A stretch of 64,000 nt of DNA from Candidatus Peribacteria bacterium (GTDB taxonomy: Bacteria; Patescibacteriota; Gracilibacteria; UBA1369; LOWO2-01-FULL-3): assembly GCA_943358175.1 (NCBI GenBank), contig CALRGV010000002.1:51328-115327 (forward strand), given 5' to 3'. Below the pieces are notes generated by a model. It did not search any database. It was not told the DNA's origin and saw only the letters and a program-made list of their open reading frames with translations. The position numbers and the translations under genes are program-made. Position 1 is the stretch's first letter, and every line of letters begins with the position of its first letter. Shown here one piece after another: positions 1 to 8,946 of this stretch.

Positions 1-1003
1 GAAGGTTTAAAGAAATAGTACCCTTCTTTACATGCCTTTGTTTCAAAACTCCTTCTATAATTTCCTGCTTAGTCATCGTAGACTTCTGTCTCAGAAGATC
101 CTCGATAACCTCCGCAACAGTACCTTTTTTATATCCGGACTCCTTCAAAGCATAAAGACCACGACCTACTAAGACAAACTGATCATATCTGATCAATTCA
201 TTATGAACAGCCTGAATAGTAACAACTTTTTTATCAAAACCGGACTCGGAAATCTTATTTGCAATTTCGACGAAATGCAAAGGACGATTTTCCCTCTTAA
301 GTACAATATAAGACTTATCGCGAATACTCTTAGGATTAATATGTCTCCAAGTCATCAAACCAAATGCTCCTTCCATTCTCTTCACTCTCTTATCTATTTC
401 TAGAGTAGATACAATCATTGGATCAATATAACCACTCAACTTTTCAGCCAAAACCTGTCTAACCTGAATAACCAGCTTCGCATCGCTCAAAACATCAGCA
501 CGTTTTTTCAAAACTTTTATACCTACAGTAATTACACTGTTTATCAAAGCCATATCAATAGTCTTCAAACGCCAGAAAGGATTATAAACATTAGTTTTTT
601 CAACCAATTCAACATTTGAATTAATACTAAGAGCCAAGCTTATAATATTAGCATCCACATGCTCAGTAGACTTTATGAAATTCAAAATCTCAGCAATCAA
701 CTTAACTTCAGACAAAACACCACCATGATCACTAATCAGCTTATCGGCAATATCATTTACAAGATTCAATTTAGTAGTTTGAACGGTTCTACGCAACTTA
801 CCGAGAGCAATCTTTTCAATCTGGCGGATTCTCTCTCTGGTCACGGAAAAATGTTGTCCAATACTTTCCAAAGTTCGCTTAGGTTTATTATCTAAACTGA
901 AACGCTGAACAATAACATCCTTTTCCTTAGTGGTAAGGACCATGAACATGTCCTCTATAACTTCAGCTAGATTAACCGGTAATACTATTGGATCTTGAGT
1001 CAT
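1..1003 (-). CDS. Sigma-70 region 4-like / HARE-HTH protein (3' end off window)
   Basis: The frame is open from the ATG at 1003 to the window edge, so it is missing from the ORF track; about 334 codons are visible. The N-terminus carries a sigma region 4-type helix-turn-helix (FSVTRERIRQIEK), the middle is poorly conserved, and the C-terminus has a HARE-HTH/RpoE-delta-like winged helix (IQAVHNELIRYDQFVLVGRGLYAL). It is a clear paralogue of the complete gene at 16890-17969, where only about 20 more residues follow the point at which this copy leaves the window. The region 4-like HTH suggests contact with the -35 element or with RNA polymerase, but region 2 is lacking, so it should not be a stand-alone sigma factor. 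Function is inferred from domains only; identity as a family member is secure. Confidence 0.8.
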   Translation of the reverse strand, partial: MTQDPIVLPVNLAEVIEDMFMVLTTKEKDVIVQRFSLDNKPKRTLESIGQHFSVTRERIRQIEKIALGKLRRTVQTTKLNLVNDIADKLISDHGGVLSEVKLIAEILNFIKSTEHVDANIISLALSINSNVELVEKTNVYNPFWRLKTIDMALINSVITVGIKVLKKRADVLSDAKLVIQVRQVLAEKLSGYIDPMIVSTLEIDKRVKRMEGAFGLMTWRHINPKSIRDKSYIVLKRENRPLHFVEIANKISESGFDKKVVTIQAVHNELIRYDQFVLVGRGLYALKESGYKKGTVAEVIEDLLRQKSTMTKQEIIEGVLKQRHVKKGTISLNL

Positions 1004-1214
1004 GGGACGATAATTTAATTCTATACAACTACGATAGCAGTAAGATATTATTTACTCATTACAATGTCAAGCAAGAAATTTGCACTTAACGCAATATTAT
1101 TTTAAAGATAAAGATAGTAGAAACTAAATTACGCCACATTTTTAAATTAGTCAAATAGATTTTTCTTATTGCAAAAAGAACTCTAGGAAGTAAAATGATC
1201 CAGCTACCGCACAT

Positions 1215-1299
1215 GGGCGAGTGGCGAAACTGGCAGACGCACTAGCCTTAGGAGCTAGCGACGCAAGTCATAAGGGTTCAAGTCCCTTCTCGCCCACCA
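1215..1299 (+). tRNA. tRNA-Leu(UAG)
   Basis: Complete class II cloverleaf: acceptor GGGCGAG/CTCGCCC, anticodon stem CTAGC/GCTAG around the loop CTTAGGA (anticodon TAG), a long variable arm, T arm AAGGG-TTCAAGT-CCCTT, discriminator A and an encoded CCA. The ORF track entry at 1221-1466 is only a translation of this gene. It stands next to the displaced nadC 3' end and the accessory island. Confidence 0.95.
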
Positions 1300-1323
1300 A
1301 AAAATTTGCTACTGCAAATTTTT
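1300..1323 (+). terminator. Intrinsic terminator after tRNA-Leu
   Basis: Perfect 10-bp stem AAAAATTTGC / GCAAATTTTT with a 4-nt loop, starting at the base after the tRNA CCA end and finishing in five T residues. This is a good terminator for the tRNA-Leu transcript. Confidence 0.7.
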
Positions 1324-1325
1324 GC

Positions 1326-1377
1326 GCCTGCCCCAAAGCAGGCATAGCAATAAGGTTTTGCGCAAGCAAAACACCTT
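1326..1377. terminator. Two small hairpins between tRNA-Leu and the nadC remnant
   Basis: GCCTGC-CCCAAA-GCAGGC (1326-1343) is followed by a hairpin with a TTTTGC/GCAAAA core and AAGG/CCTT base (1352-1377). On the minus strand the second hairpin begins at the stop codon of the nadC remnant, so it was probably that gene's original terminator. Confidence 0.5.
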
Positions 1378-1504
1378 ATCCCACAATCCTCAAACTCATA
1401 TCCAAACTCTGTATTCCGGACGTCAGACAGCCCATAGAAATAATATCTACGCCTGTTTTAGCGTAGTCTAAGACGGTTTTTTCATTAATACGGCCGGAAG
1501 CCTC
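1376..1504 (-). pseudogene. Displaced 3' end of nadC (left direct repeat of island)
   Basis: Reading on the minus strand, codons encode EASGRINEKTVLDYAKTG and continue to MSLRIVG-stop. This is the NadC C-terminus and matches the intact nadC at 10377-11342 residue for residue, apart from one extra Gly before the stop (TAA at 1376-1378). Over 1383-1504 versus 10381-10502 I count 6 mismatches, and all six are synonymous. Homology stops abruptly upstream of the EASGR motif. A 57-codon frame starting at an ATG at 1549 runs into the repeat but is probably not a gene. The all-synonymous pattern means both copies diverged while part of functional nadC genes. That fits a 3' end displaced by integration of an element, not a decaying tandem duplicate. 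Confidence 0.85.
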
Positions 1505-1577
1505 TAAAAAGGCTTGTTTGTCGTGAATTGTGGTCTTTTTGCCTTGCATGCCGTCCGTGTAAGAAGCGTAAGAGGTT

Positions 1578-1644
1578 GATACAGAAATAGACCAGTTTTA
1601 AGTTTGCGGAAGGCGCAAACAACTGGTCTTTAAGACTCTGTATC
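1578..1644. terminator. Long composite hairpin downstream of RmuC-like gene
   Basis: Nested inverted repeat: GATACAGA/TCTGTATC outside, AGACCAGTT/AACTGGTCT in the middle, GTTTGCG/CGCAAAC inside with a GAAGG loop. It lies about 40 nt past the stop of the minus-strand operon and probably ends that transcript, although no clear T tract follows. Confidence 0.6.
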
Positions 1645-1684
1645 TTCACAAGTAATTATACTGGTTTGGAATAGGAGGGCAACT

Positions 1685-2900
1685 TTATTTACCATCTCCT
1701 TCAAGAATAGGCCTAACGGAGTGAATATCTTGAGCTGGAATTTGTGCCTTAGGAGCGGTCAATTCTTCAATCTTATCTTGTTGAACTTGGGTATCAATCA
1801 TGAGCGTTTTAATGTCACTCGGCGCAAAGTGCTGAATACGCATTTTGCTCTTTTTTAATGCGATCTCTTCTTTGATATCTTTCTTCAAATTGTTTGCTTT
1901 GGAAAGGACAGATACTCCGCTTTGTGATGCCAATAAGTCGAGGGCATTTCTCATATTGATATGGTGATCAAATTCAGCTATCAAATTTACAATATTCTCT
2001 CTATCTCTGGGATCCATCTGTTCAGCAAGTTCATAGGCACTTAATTTCTTAAATGTAGACAGGAGTACTGGTATGGCATCTGGAGATATAATGAAAAACT
2101 CGTAACTCTGTTCATGAAAATGTGTTTTCGTTAAGGATTGCATTGCCTCCGTAGGCACCACGAAAAAAACTGTAGGATAAATCTTTGGGTTATTATTTAT
2201 CTTTTCTACGGTTCCTTTGACGTTGGTATTCACATAATTTTGGAGATTATCTGATTTTGACATCTTGGCATCAAAAATCACATACTGTCCTAAAAATTCA
2301 ATCATAAAATCAGGCTTAAGCTTGCCACCAAAGCCTTCTGGCAAATTTTTATTATCATAAGTCTCAAAGTTGTATTGTGGCGCTTTGCACAGCTCAAGCA
2401 ATTGAGCCTTCACATTTTCTTCGTGGTCAGCCCACATTCGATCACGCTCATCTTTCTCGCGTTGATCACGTTCCTCATCTTCTTTACGAACCCTCTTTTT
2501 CTCATCATCAAGCGCAGCCTTGGCCTCATCTAATTTTTGTATCCTATTTTCAAACTCTTTCATTTTTCTATCTTCTTCAGCCTGGAATTTTGAAAGGTCT
2601 TTCGCAAGCCTCTCCTTCTCCTTAAGAGCATTGTCACTGTCAGCTTTAAGAGTAGTTTTTTTCTGCAAATAGCTGTTTATTTTCACCAGCCAATTCATCC
2701 TTTTTTGTCTTTTCACTCTGCAACTCCTGAGATAATTCTCCAACCTTTTGATCTTTTTGGCTCAATTCGGCCTTCAAATGTGCATTTTCTTCAATAAACT
2801 TATTCTCGTTATTCGCCTCTTTTTTGGGTTTTAAAAGAAGATAAATGACCGCACCAATCCCAAGTAGCAATAAGATCAAAAGGATATCAGTTGTATTCAT
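1685..2900 (-). pseudogene. RmuC-like membrane-anchored nuclease, frameshifted
   Basis: Two overlapping frames (2951-2646 and 2743-1685) together make one protein. Part one has a start at 2900 (MNTTD, 8 nt past the helicase stop), one N-terminal TM helix (DILLILLLLGIGAVIYLLL) and the start of a charged coiled coil. Part two continues the coiled coil and then carries a PD-(D/E)xK-like core (KPDFMIEF...VIFDAK), the pattern of RmuC proteins that restrict DNA rearrangements. The frames part at a run of seven A residues on the coding strand (GCAGAAAAAAACTAC); with six A the frame reads AEKTTLKAD without a stop. It is therefore either a sequencing or assembly indel, a recent inactivation, or slippage at the homopolymer. 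It is the last gene of the fic-helicase operon. The fold assignment is moderately sure; the exact role is not. Confidence 0.75.
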
Positions 2901-2908
2901 AAAAAAAG

Positions 2909-5900
2909 TTAATAAGATAATGTCCCTTTGCAATAAGGGAATTTTGAACATCCATAAAACTTACCTCTACGACCATTTCTCAAGATCATACGAGCGCTAC
3001 AGCGTGGACAATTTTTGTCGCTTAAAATAGGCGCAGGTTTGGATGTAGCCGTTTTAATCCTGTTACCTTTGCACTGGTTGCAAAACCTACCATAGCCAGT
3101 GATCAAAGTAGTATCCCTGAAGTCCTGAATGGTTCTTACTTCTTTGCATTTTGGGCATTCTCGCATCTCTCCATTCTGCAATCCCTCAATGGTACAGTGG
3201 ATATTTGATAGAGGAGAACTCGCATTATCAGGAGTTTTGAGCAAACGCCCAATTCTCTCATCAAAGGTCGCTATCGGATTTTCTCCGCTGTTAAATTTAT
3301 TGATTCGCAAAAACTTATAACCATAACTCTCTAGTATTTTCTGACGATACACATCATCGTCGGAATAATAATTTTGATAGTTGAACTCATTTACTGCTTC
3401 TACGTCTTGAAAATGCTCTAGAAAACCGTCGTACTCAATGATGATTTTGTGTTCTTTATGCCGTTCATCTGTATAAATCAAAAGAAAATCAACCTTGTAA
3501 GCTGGATGCGTGTACATACGGTCTAATTGCTTGAGGTATTTTCCAATTTCAAACTGAGGCATAAATTCAATCGTATCTTTGTGTTGCTGCCAAAACTTTG
3601 TCTGATAAAACCAATTCAGCACTACTGGCTCCATCTTTGATTTCTCATCAACTTCAGAAACACTGTGTTCTTTTGCTGCCTCATCGAGCATGTATTTATA
3701 ATGTCTCAAGGCTTCTCCTGCTGAGCCATTATAATCTTCGAGTGGCTTACTCAACACGAAGTGCATAAGCTCTTTTGCGCGGCTAAAACCAACGTTTAAA
3801 CGATGTGCTTTTATCTGCCCATCCTCTTCAATATCTACACTGCTCAAATCTTTAATAAATACACCCCAGAGCTTATCGCTATGCATCGAAGCCACCATCG
3901 AGTAATAGATAATGTCACGTTCCTCGCCTTGGCATGTGTCAAAGGTCATTATCTTGAGCTGTAATTTATCTTGGAAGCAATCCCACTCTGGCATTTTCCC
4001 GATCATTTCTACTAGAAGTTTCTGCTGATTTGTATGAGGCGTGATTATACCGACACTCACAGCCTTACCTTCTTCTTTTAGTCTCTTGAGTTCAGAGATA
4101 ATAAAATCGACTTCTTTTGCATTAGTATTCGGATAGAGTTCGTCTTCTACGGTGGGCTCAACATACGAAAATTTAATCACATCGTTGATGGATTTACCCC
4201 TAATTTTCATTACCTGCAAACTCTCTTGATAGAAATATTTATTGGAGTAAGAAATAATTTCCTTGTAGCCTCTGAAGTGCTTCAGCAACTGGATATTGTA
4301 GTTGCTGATAAACTCGAAAAACTCAAGAATAGAGGTCTTTATATTAAATTTATTGAGCCTCTCAAGCTTGATTGCGTCAGTAGAAACATGGCTCTTAAAG
4401 CACATACTTAACCCATTGAGATACTCTCGGTTCGTATCGCTACGTGCCTGTCCTGCTTTAACGTTACTAAATTGTTTTTTATCCCCAAGTATTAAAACCT
4501 TTTTTGCGCGCAATAGTGCAGGGAACGCCTGCGCTATGCTTACTTGTGATGCTTCATCAATGACAACTAAATCAAATATTTCTGGTTCTAGCGGAATATA
4601 CTCCGCATAGTCCCTAATACCCGCTAAAATGCACGGAAACGCCTCTTTAAGCTTCTTAAACTCATCTCTTGGGAACCTCTGCCTATTCTTAATGATGTTT
4701 CGTAAAGTCTGGGCATCACTACGGTTATGTTCGTAGAAATCTATCAGTCGTCCATCAAGCAGATATGTTACCTGTGTCGTAACCAAATCCTCGATCTGCT
4801 TCATACGGGCGGCATAGTCTAGTTCAGGGATGCCCGAGAAATCTTGGCTTATCTTTTGCTTTAGGTTTAAGTATCTGATCTGCTTATCAAATTCCAACTC
4901 AGGTGATTCAATCATTTCATTATTTATTATCGTGGCAAATTGATCAGTATTAATACCAATTTTCTTTGCTGTATTTGGATACTTCACAATAATTTCTTTA
5001 AGACACTCAACGTCTTCATTGAGGGCAACAATCGTCTGTACGATTTGCGTAAAGTTTTCGTCAGTTAATAGTTTGTGAGCCACTGAAATGTAATCAAAAT
5101 CTCCAGTACTTTTTTTGCCAATATCAGCTCCGAGTTGATGAGCAAAACTAAAAATATCGTGTATGTTTTTGAGCTCCTGAAGTTGCTCATGAGGGCTCAA
5201 TAATGAGCTATGAATAAAGCTTTGTTTAAAACTTACATCAATCTCATCTGCCGCTTTTTTATTGAATAGATATCCCACTAACCAATGTTTTAATTTTGAA
5301 TACTTTTGAATAAAATGCTGGAGCCTTGATAAATCTTTGCTGCTAAATTGCGAAAATTTGTTGATCGAACTAATCTTATTAGAGAATGATGTTTTTATTT
5401 TTTGGATACTTTCCAAAGTCAGTAACAAAAACTGGAAGAATTTTTGGCACTCATCAAGTGTTTTTATGGCTTTAGGATCTACTTCAAGAAGTGCAAATAG
5501 ATTCTTTGCCTCGCCAGAAGTTAGTGTATTCCTAATCTGAGATAGAGAGCTTCTTAAATCTCCCAATTCGATTGCAGCCTCATTTTGCTTGGCTAATTCA
5601 TCGATGTCGAAAATCAAATCCTTATCCCTAAAATAAAGTTCCAGATCAAAGTACTCATGAATTTCTCTTATGCTTATATTGTCATAGGCGAGAATCTCAG
5701 CTTCCAAATCTTCTTTCAGGGAATTACTTGATTTGGTAATTGTTTCTTCTACAGTCTCATGATCCTTTTTGACAGCTCGATAGTGGGTTTTTACACCCTC
5801 AATAGCACTTTGAGCAAGAATTGAATTATATGTGTTGCCAGTTTTACCAAGCCTCAAGATTGGATTTTGAAAATTCTTATCGTATCGAACTTTGTTCATT

Positions 5901-7432
5901 GTTTGGGTAATCTTGTCCTCAACAACATCCAGTGCCTCCTTTTTATCGGAGAGCACTAACACTGATTGGTTTTTCAAAATTGCATCAAAAATAATCGCCG
6001 TGATGGTGTGACTTTTTCCTGTACCTGGCGGCCCAGCAACCACAATATAGTTGCAACCATCTTTGCGAACAGCAGACAAAATTTGCCGTTGTTCGCTATT
6101 GAGTGGTATCGGACTTTCATACACAAGCCTATCTGGGGAGTCTGTACCATCCCATTCGTCCTCTATACCTGGATTAAATGGTTCAGGGTTCTTGTGAACA
6201 AAGTTATCGATTAGCTTATTAAAAATTTCAGCAAGAATACCTCCTTCCTGGCTTAATTGTTGGAGAATTTCCTCATAGTCATTTACTAATGCTTCGTCTG
6301 ATTTATCAAATAAACAGACATAGGAACTATTGGAAATACGCACGGAAGCGCCTTTCGCAATACTGAATTCCTCGCTTGAGAAATCCACTGTGCTATCGAT
6401 TCCAAAAAAATGAGAAAGTTCATTGAGGATACCATTGATAATTTGAGGAAAATCACTCTTGTGTTGTGACAGATAGATAATACGCTCTGTTATGGTCTCT
6501 AAATTACCCATCGTTCCTTTTTGGGCATTGTGCTCCTGTACAATGAATTCTAAAGCCTTTTTGTTGATGTAAACTTGTGCATCAAATTCAATATTAAGCG
6601 TGTCTCCCTCCCTACGTGTAGCAAATGGGATATAAAAGACAGGATATTTGATATTGTTGAATGAAATGTCCCCGAAATAGAGGTAAAAATCTTGCTTGTC
6701 CAAAATGCTCTTATTGCGATCCATCTCGAATAATTCAAGGAAAAAATCAGCCACCTGAAGATTTTCAAAGAAGGAGACTAGATTGCCTTTCACGTCTTGA
6801 GGCACAAATACCGATTTCAGCTCCTTTATAAGATTGACCTTCTCTTGTGCGATAAGGAGATTCAATATTTCTGATATTTTGTTCTCCATCAAGCGAAGAA
6901 TAACTGCAGTCAGCTCCTCTTCAATGAGATAGATGTTATCTTCATCGCCAAGATTGAGGTTCTGTAATGGCTTTTCAATGCTTTCTACAAAAGGATGCAC
7001 AAGTGCACTACCAAGAATTTTTGCAGCTCCCTCTACAGAATTGGTAAGCGCTACGTCGTATTCTTTCGCGTACAATGTGCCTGCCTTTTCTATTGCATCA
7101 GCGACTCTCTCGGTAACAGTACTGATTTCCGCATTGGTAATTTTTCCAATTTGGAGTTTTATTAAATCAAGCAAATTCTTAGGCAGATTCGTTTTGTACA
7201 CGCCTTTTTCTACCTTGTTCAGAACTTCTTTATCAAAACTCTTATTAATGAGTTTTGACACTATCTTGTTGAAAGATGGATACTTTTGAAGGTTTAAACC
7301 AATGAGCAAATTGTCATTATTGCGGAATTTGATGCTACGACGCGGAAACTTATGTTTATGGAAATCCGTTTCCAGAAAATCCATAAAATATTTGGCAACT
7401 TCCTTGATAAATAAAAGAGGGTTTTTCTCCAT
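2909..7432 (-). CDS. Large SF1 (UPF1/DNA2-type) helicase with C-terminal nuclease and zinc ribbons
   Basis: 1507 aa. Residues 1-440 are an N-terminal region of unknown fold with a DFLETDFHKHKFPRR motif. Walker A GPPGTGKSHT is near residue 466, followed by a long alpha-helical insertion. Motif II VVIDEASQ is near 955, GDKKQF near 985 and motif VI RLNVGFSRAKEL near 1210. After the motor comes a Vsr/DUF559-like PD-(D/E)xK region (VDFLLIY...IIIEYDGFLEH, about 1310-1375). A CPKC...CNQC zinc finger and a topoisomerase-type zinc ribbon (CPRC...CSKFPYC) close the protein. This is a translocase fused to a likely DNA endonuclease, an architecture common in defence islands (family knowledge; the system name is not certain). 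It starts 7 nt after fic and ends 8 nt before the rmuC-like gene, so the three are co-transcribed. Confidence 0.85.
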   Translation of the reverse strand: MEKNPLLFIKEVAKYFMDFLETDFHKHKFPRRSIKFRNNDNLLIGLNLQKYPSFNKIVSKLINKSFDKEVLNKVEKGVYKTNLPKNLLDLIKLQIGKITNAEISTVTERVADAIEKAGTLYAKEYDVALTNSVEGAAKILGSALVHPFVESIEKPLQNLNLGDEDNIYLIEEELTAVILRLMENKISEILNLLIAQEKVNLIKELKSVFVPQDVKGNLVSFFENLQVADFFLELFEMDRNKSILDKQDFYLYFGDISFNNIKYPVFYIPFATRREGDTLNIEFDAQVYINKKALEFIVQEHNAQKGTMGNLETITERIIYLSQHKSDFPQIINGILNELSHFFGIDSTVDFSSEEFSIAKGASVRISNSSYVCLFDKSDEALVNDYEEILQQLSQEGGILAEIFNKLIDNFVHKNPEPFNPGIEDEWDGTDSPDRLVYESPIPLNSEQRQILSAVRKDGCNYIVVAGPPGTGKSHTITAIIFDAILKNQSVLVLSDKKEALDVVEDKITQTMNKVRYDKNFQNPILRLGKTGNTYNSILAQSAIEGVKTHYRAVKKDHETVEETITKSSNSLKEDLEAEILAYDNISIREIHEYFDLELYFRDKDLIFDIDELAKQNEAAIELGDLRSSLSQIRNTLTSGEAKNLFALLEVDPKAIKTLDECQKFFQFLLLTLESIQKIKTSFSNKISSINKFSQFSSKDLSRLQHFIQKYSKLKHWLVGYLFNKKAADEIDVSFKQSFIHSSLLSPHEQLQELKNIHDIFSFAHQLGADIGKKSTGDFDYISVAHKLLTDENFTQIVQTIVALNEDVECLKEIIVKYPNTAKKIGINTDQFATIINNEMIESPELEFDKQIRYLNLKQKISQDFSGIPELDYAARMKQIEDLVTTQVTYLLDGRLIDFYEHNRSDAQTLRNIIKNRQRFPRDEFKKLKEAFPCILAGIRDYAEYIPLEPEIFDLVVIDEASQVSIAQAFPALLRAKKVLILGDKKQFSNVKAGQARSDTNREYLNGLSMCFKSHVSTDAIKLERLNKFNIKTSILEFFEFISNYNIQLLKHFRGYKEIISYSNKYFYQESLQVMKIRGKSINDVIKFSYVEPTVEDELYPNTNAKEVDFIISELKRLKEEGKAVSVGIITPHTNQQKLLVEMIGKMPEWDCFQDKLQLKIMTFDTCQGEERDIIYYSMVASMHSDKLWGVFIKDLSSVDIEEDGQIKAHRLNVGFSRAKELMHFVLSKPLEDYNGSAGEALRHYKYMLDEAAKEHSVSEVDEKSKMEPVVLNWFYQTKFWQQHKDTIEFMPQFEIGKYLKQLDRMYTHPAYKVDFLLIYTDERHKEHKIIIEYDGFLEHFQDVEAVNEFNYQNYYSDDDVYRQKILESYGYKFLRINKFNSGENPIATFDERIGRLLKTPDNASSPLSNIHCTIEGLQNGEMRECPKCKEVRTIQDFRDTTLITGYGRFCNQCKGNRIKTATSKPAPILSDKNCPRCSARMILRNGRRGKFYGCSKFPYCKGTLSY

Positions 7433-7439
7433 AATTCTG

Positions 7440-8576
7440 CTATTTCTTAAGTAAATTTAAGTACTTCTCAAAGGCGAAAAGTCGGTTTCGTTTATACCCA
7501 GTTATCTCCTTTAATATTCCGTATTTAACAAACATATCGACCAACTCATAGGTTGTTTTATTTGCAACGCCTAGCTCCTCTTTGACCTGTTGCATGGTGA
7601 CAACTGGCCTAACAAAGAGATATTTAAGCAATGCTTGTCCAGATTTTGCTCTTTTTCCAAAATTTTCCACCAAAGAAGTATGTAATTCTTCTTTAAGATC
7701 AATTATTCGCTGAAGAGTGCTAACTGCTGCTTCAGCTGTCGCAGTAACGCCATCTAGAAAAAATTTAATCCACCCAAGAAGATCGTTCTTTTCCCTTACG
7801 AGCGACAATTTATCGTAATAAAGCCCTTTGTTTTTCTCAAAAAAATCAGATATGTACAAAAGTGGTTTTTCAAGCACTCCCTGGCTAATAAAATAGAGAA
7901 CAATGAGCAATCGCCCAACTCTTCCATTCCCATCCAAAAAGGGATGAATAGTCTCAAATTGGTAGTGAGCTATAGCAATTTTGATCAAATAAGGAACCTG
8001 AATCTCTTCATTGTGTAAAAATTTCTCAAGATCAGACATCAAATCGTCTACGTGTTCTGCACTTGGTGGAACAAACACCGCATCTTTCGGTGTTAAGCCA
8101 CCAATCCAGTTCTGACTTCGCCTAAACTCCCCAGGCTGCTTGTTCTTGCCTCTTCCATGGGACAATAAGACCTTATGAGCTTCTTTTAAGAGTCTGTTAG
8201 AAAGTGGAATTTTACTTAACTGCTTCAAAGCAAAATCCATAGCCAAAACATATTGATTTACCTCAACCCAATCATCTCTATACTCTGGATCAATATTGAT
8301 CTTATCGGTAAAAGCCTCTTCAATATTCGTCTTAGTTCCTTCAATTCTACTAGAGGTAACTGCTTCTTTCCTTATGTAAGAGCGAATAAACGTATTGATG
8401 TCGGGTACCAATTTGGCATATGAATTGAGCTCTCCAAGCTTTAAATAGGCTTTTTCCAGCTTTTTCTGTATGACGGAATCAGAAAAAGTGAAGGTATGAT
8501 CTACCTTTGCTGGTAAGAAAAACTTGTATTCATAACCCTTTTGCCAGGCTCCTGGATTGAATTTTTCGATCTCCAT
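7440..8576 (-). CDS. Fic domain protein (class II, inhibitory helix at N-terminus) with winged helix
   Basis: 378 aa. The catalytic Fic loop HPFLDGNGRVGR (about residues 210-221) is complete, with the phosphate-binding GNGR and catalytic His. An inhibitory S/T-x-x-x-E-G motif (SSRIEG) lies near residue 74, within a Fic_N domain, which defines class II enzymes that keep themselves off. The C-terminus (about 310-378) looks like a winged helix (VTMQQVKEELGVANKTTYELVDMFVKYG). Such proteins transfer AMP or another nucleotide monophosphate to hydroxyl side chains; the target here is unknown. It is the first gene of the island operon, and a palindrome overlaps its promoter region. The winged helix could bind that site (inference). 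It might serve as the regulator, toxin or effector of the helicase-nuclease genes downstream. Confidence 0.88.
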   Translation of the reverse strand: MEIEKFNPGAWQKGYEYKFFLPAKVDHTFTFSDSVIQKKLEKAYLKLGELNSYAKLVPDINTFIRSYIRKEAVTSSRIEGTKTNIEEAFTDKINIDPEYRDDWVEVNQYVLAMDFALKQLSKIPLSNRLLKEAHKVLLSHGRGKNKQPGEFRRSQNWIGGLTPKDAVFVPPSAEHVDDLMSDLEKFLHNEEIQVPYLIKIAIAHYQFETIHPFLDGNGRVGRLLIVLYFISQGVLEKPLLYISDFFEKNKGLYYDKLSLVREKNDLLGWIKFFLDGVTATAEAAVSTLQRIIDLKEELHTSLVENFGKRAKSGQALLKYLFVRPVVTMQQVKEELGVANKTTYELVDMFVKYGILKEITGYKRNRLFAFEKYLNLLKK

Positions 8577-8579
8577 GAT

Positions 8580-8607
8580 AGTAGAATATAAAATTCTCTA
8601 TTCTACT
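8580..8607. promoter_or_regulatory. Palindrome upstream of fic (possible operator)
   Basis: Perfect 9-bp arms AGTAGAATA / TATTCTACT separated by 10 nt, beginning 4 nt before the fic start codon. On the minus strand the site contains a TATATT that could be a -10 box, so a bound protein would block transcription. The Fic winged helix is the obvious candidate ligand (inference). Confidence 0.55.
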
Positions 8608-8777
8608 TTACCCTGCTAAAGGGAAATATGCAAATCCTTATTCCACTTTCTTGGTCACGTAAAACAATCTCTCCAATTCCAACAATATGTCAGGTAAAAT
8701 AAAGAGTTTTCTTCAACTGGTCACAACTCGTGGCCACTTCAAAACAAGCAGTTCTACCTCCCGTCCTGCCCTATTAC
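8608..8777. other. Island spacer without a recognisable gene
   Basis: No convincing reading frame or RNA is seen between the fic palindrome and the gene remnant. It should contain the -35 side of the fic promoter. Confidence 0.4.
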
Positions 8778-8946
8778 TTAAACCCCCACCACCCGCGCAT
8801 CCTCCACCTGATCCCGCTCCTCCAAGTACACCTCCTCAATAAAGCGCTTCTCTGCGCCAATCTCCCTTACATATCGCTTTTTCTTTAGTTCAGCCGTAAA
8901 ATGAAACTGAAAATAACCATTGGCAGGTATTTGACCAAAAAATGGG
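8778..8946 (-). pseudogene. C-terminal remnant of an unidentified gene
   Basis: On the minus strand an open frame of about 55 codons ends in TAA at 8778-8780 and has no start; it runs into a poly-C/poly-G tract at the 5' edge of the tRNA-like gene. The peptide has protein-like composition (GYFQFHFTAELKKKRYVREI, then an acidic/basic helix ending in RVVGV). I do not recognise the family. It appears to be the tail of a gene cut when the tRNA-like/PIN segment arrived, or an independent deletion remnant. Confidence 0.5.

Noticed and set aside
1221-1466. 81-aa ORF starting MAKLADALALGASDASHKG
   Set aside because: It is the translation of the tRNA-Leu(UAG) gene, a well-known false protein.
2630-2700. 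Programmed -1 frameshift in the RmuC-like gene
   Set aside because: The join needs +1 (or loss of one A); a -1 slip on the A run leads to the wrong frame.
2901-2951. Upstream start MFKIPLLQRD for the RmuC-like gene
   Set aside because: It lies within the helicase zinc-ribbon coding end; the ATG at 2900 just after the helicase stop gives a normal TM-first N-terminus.
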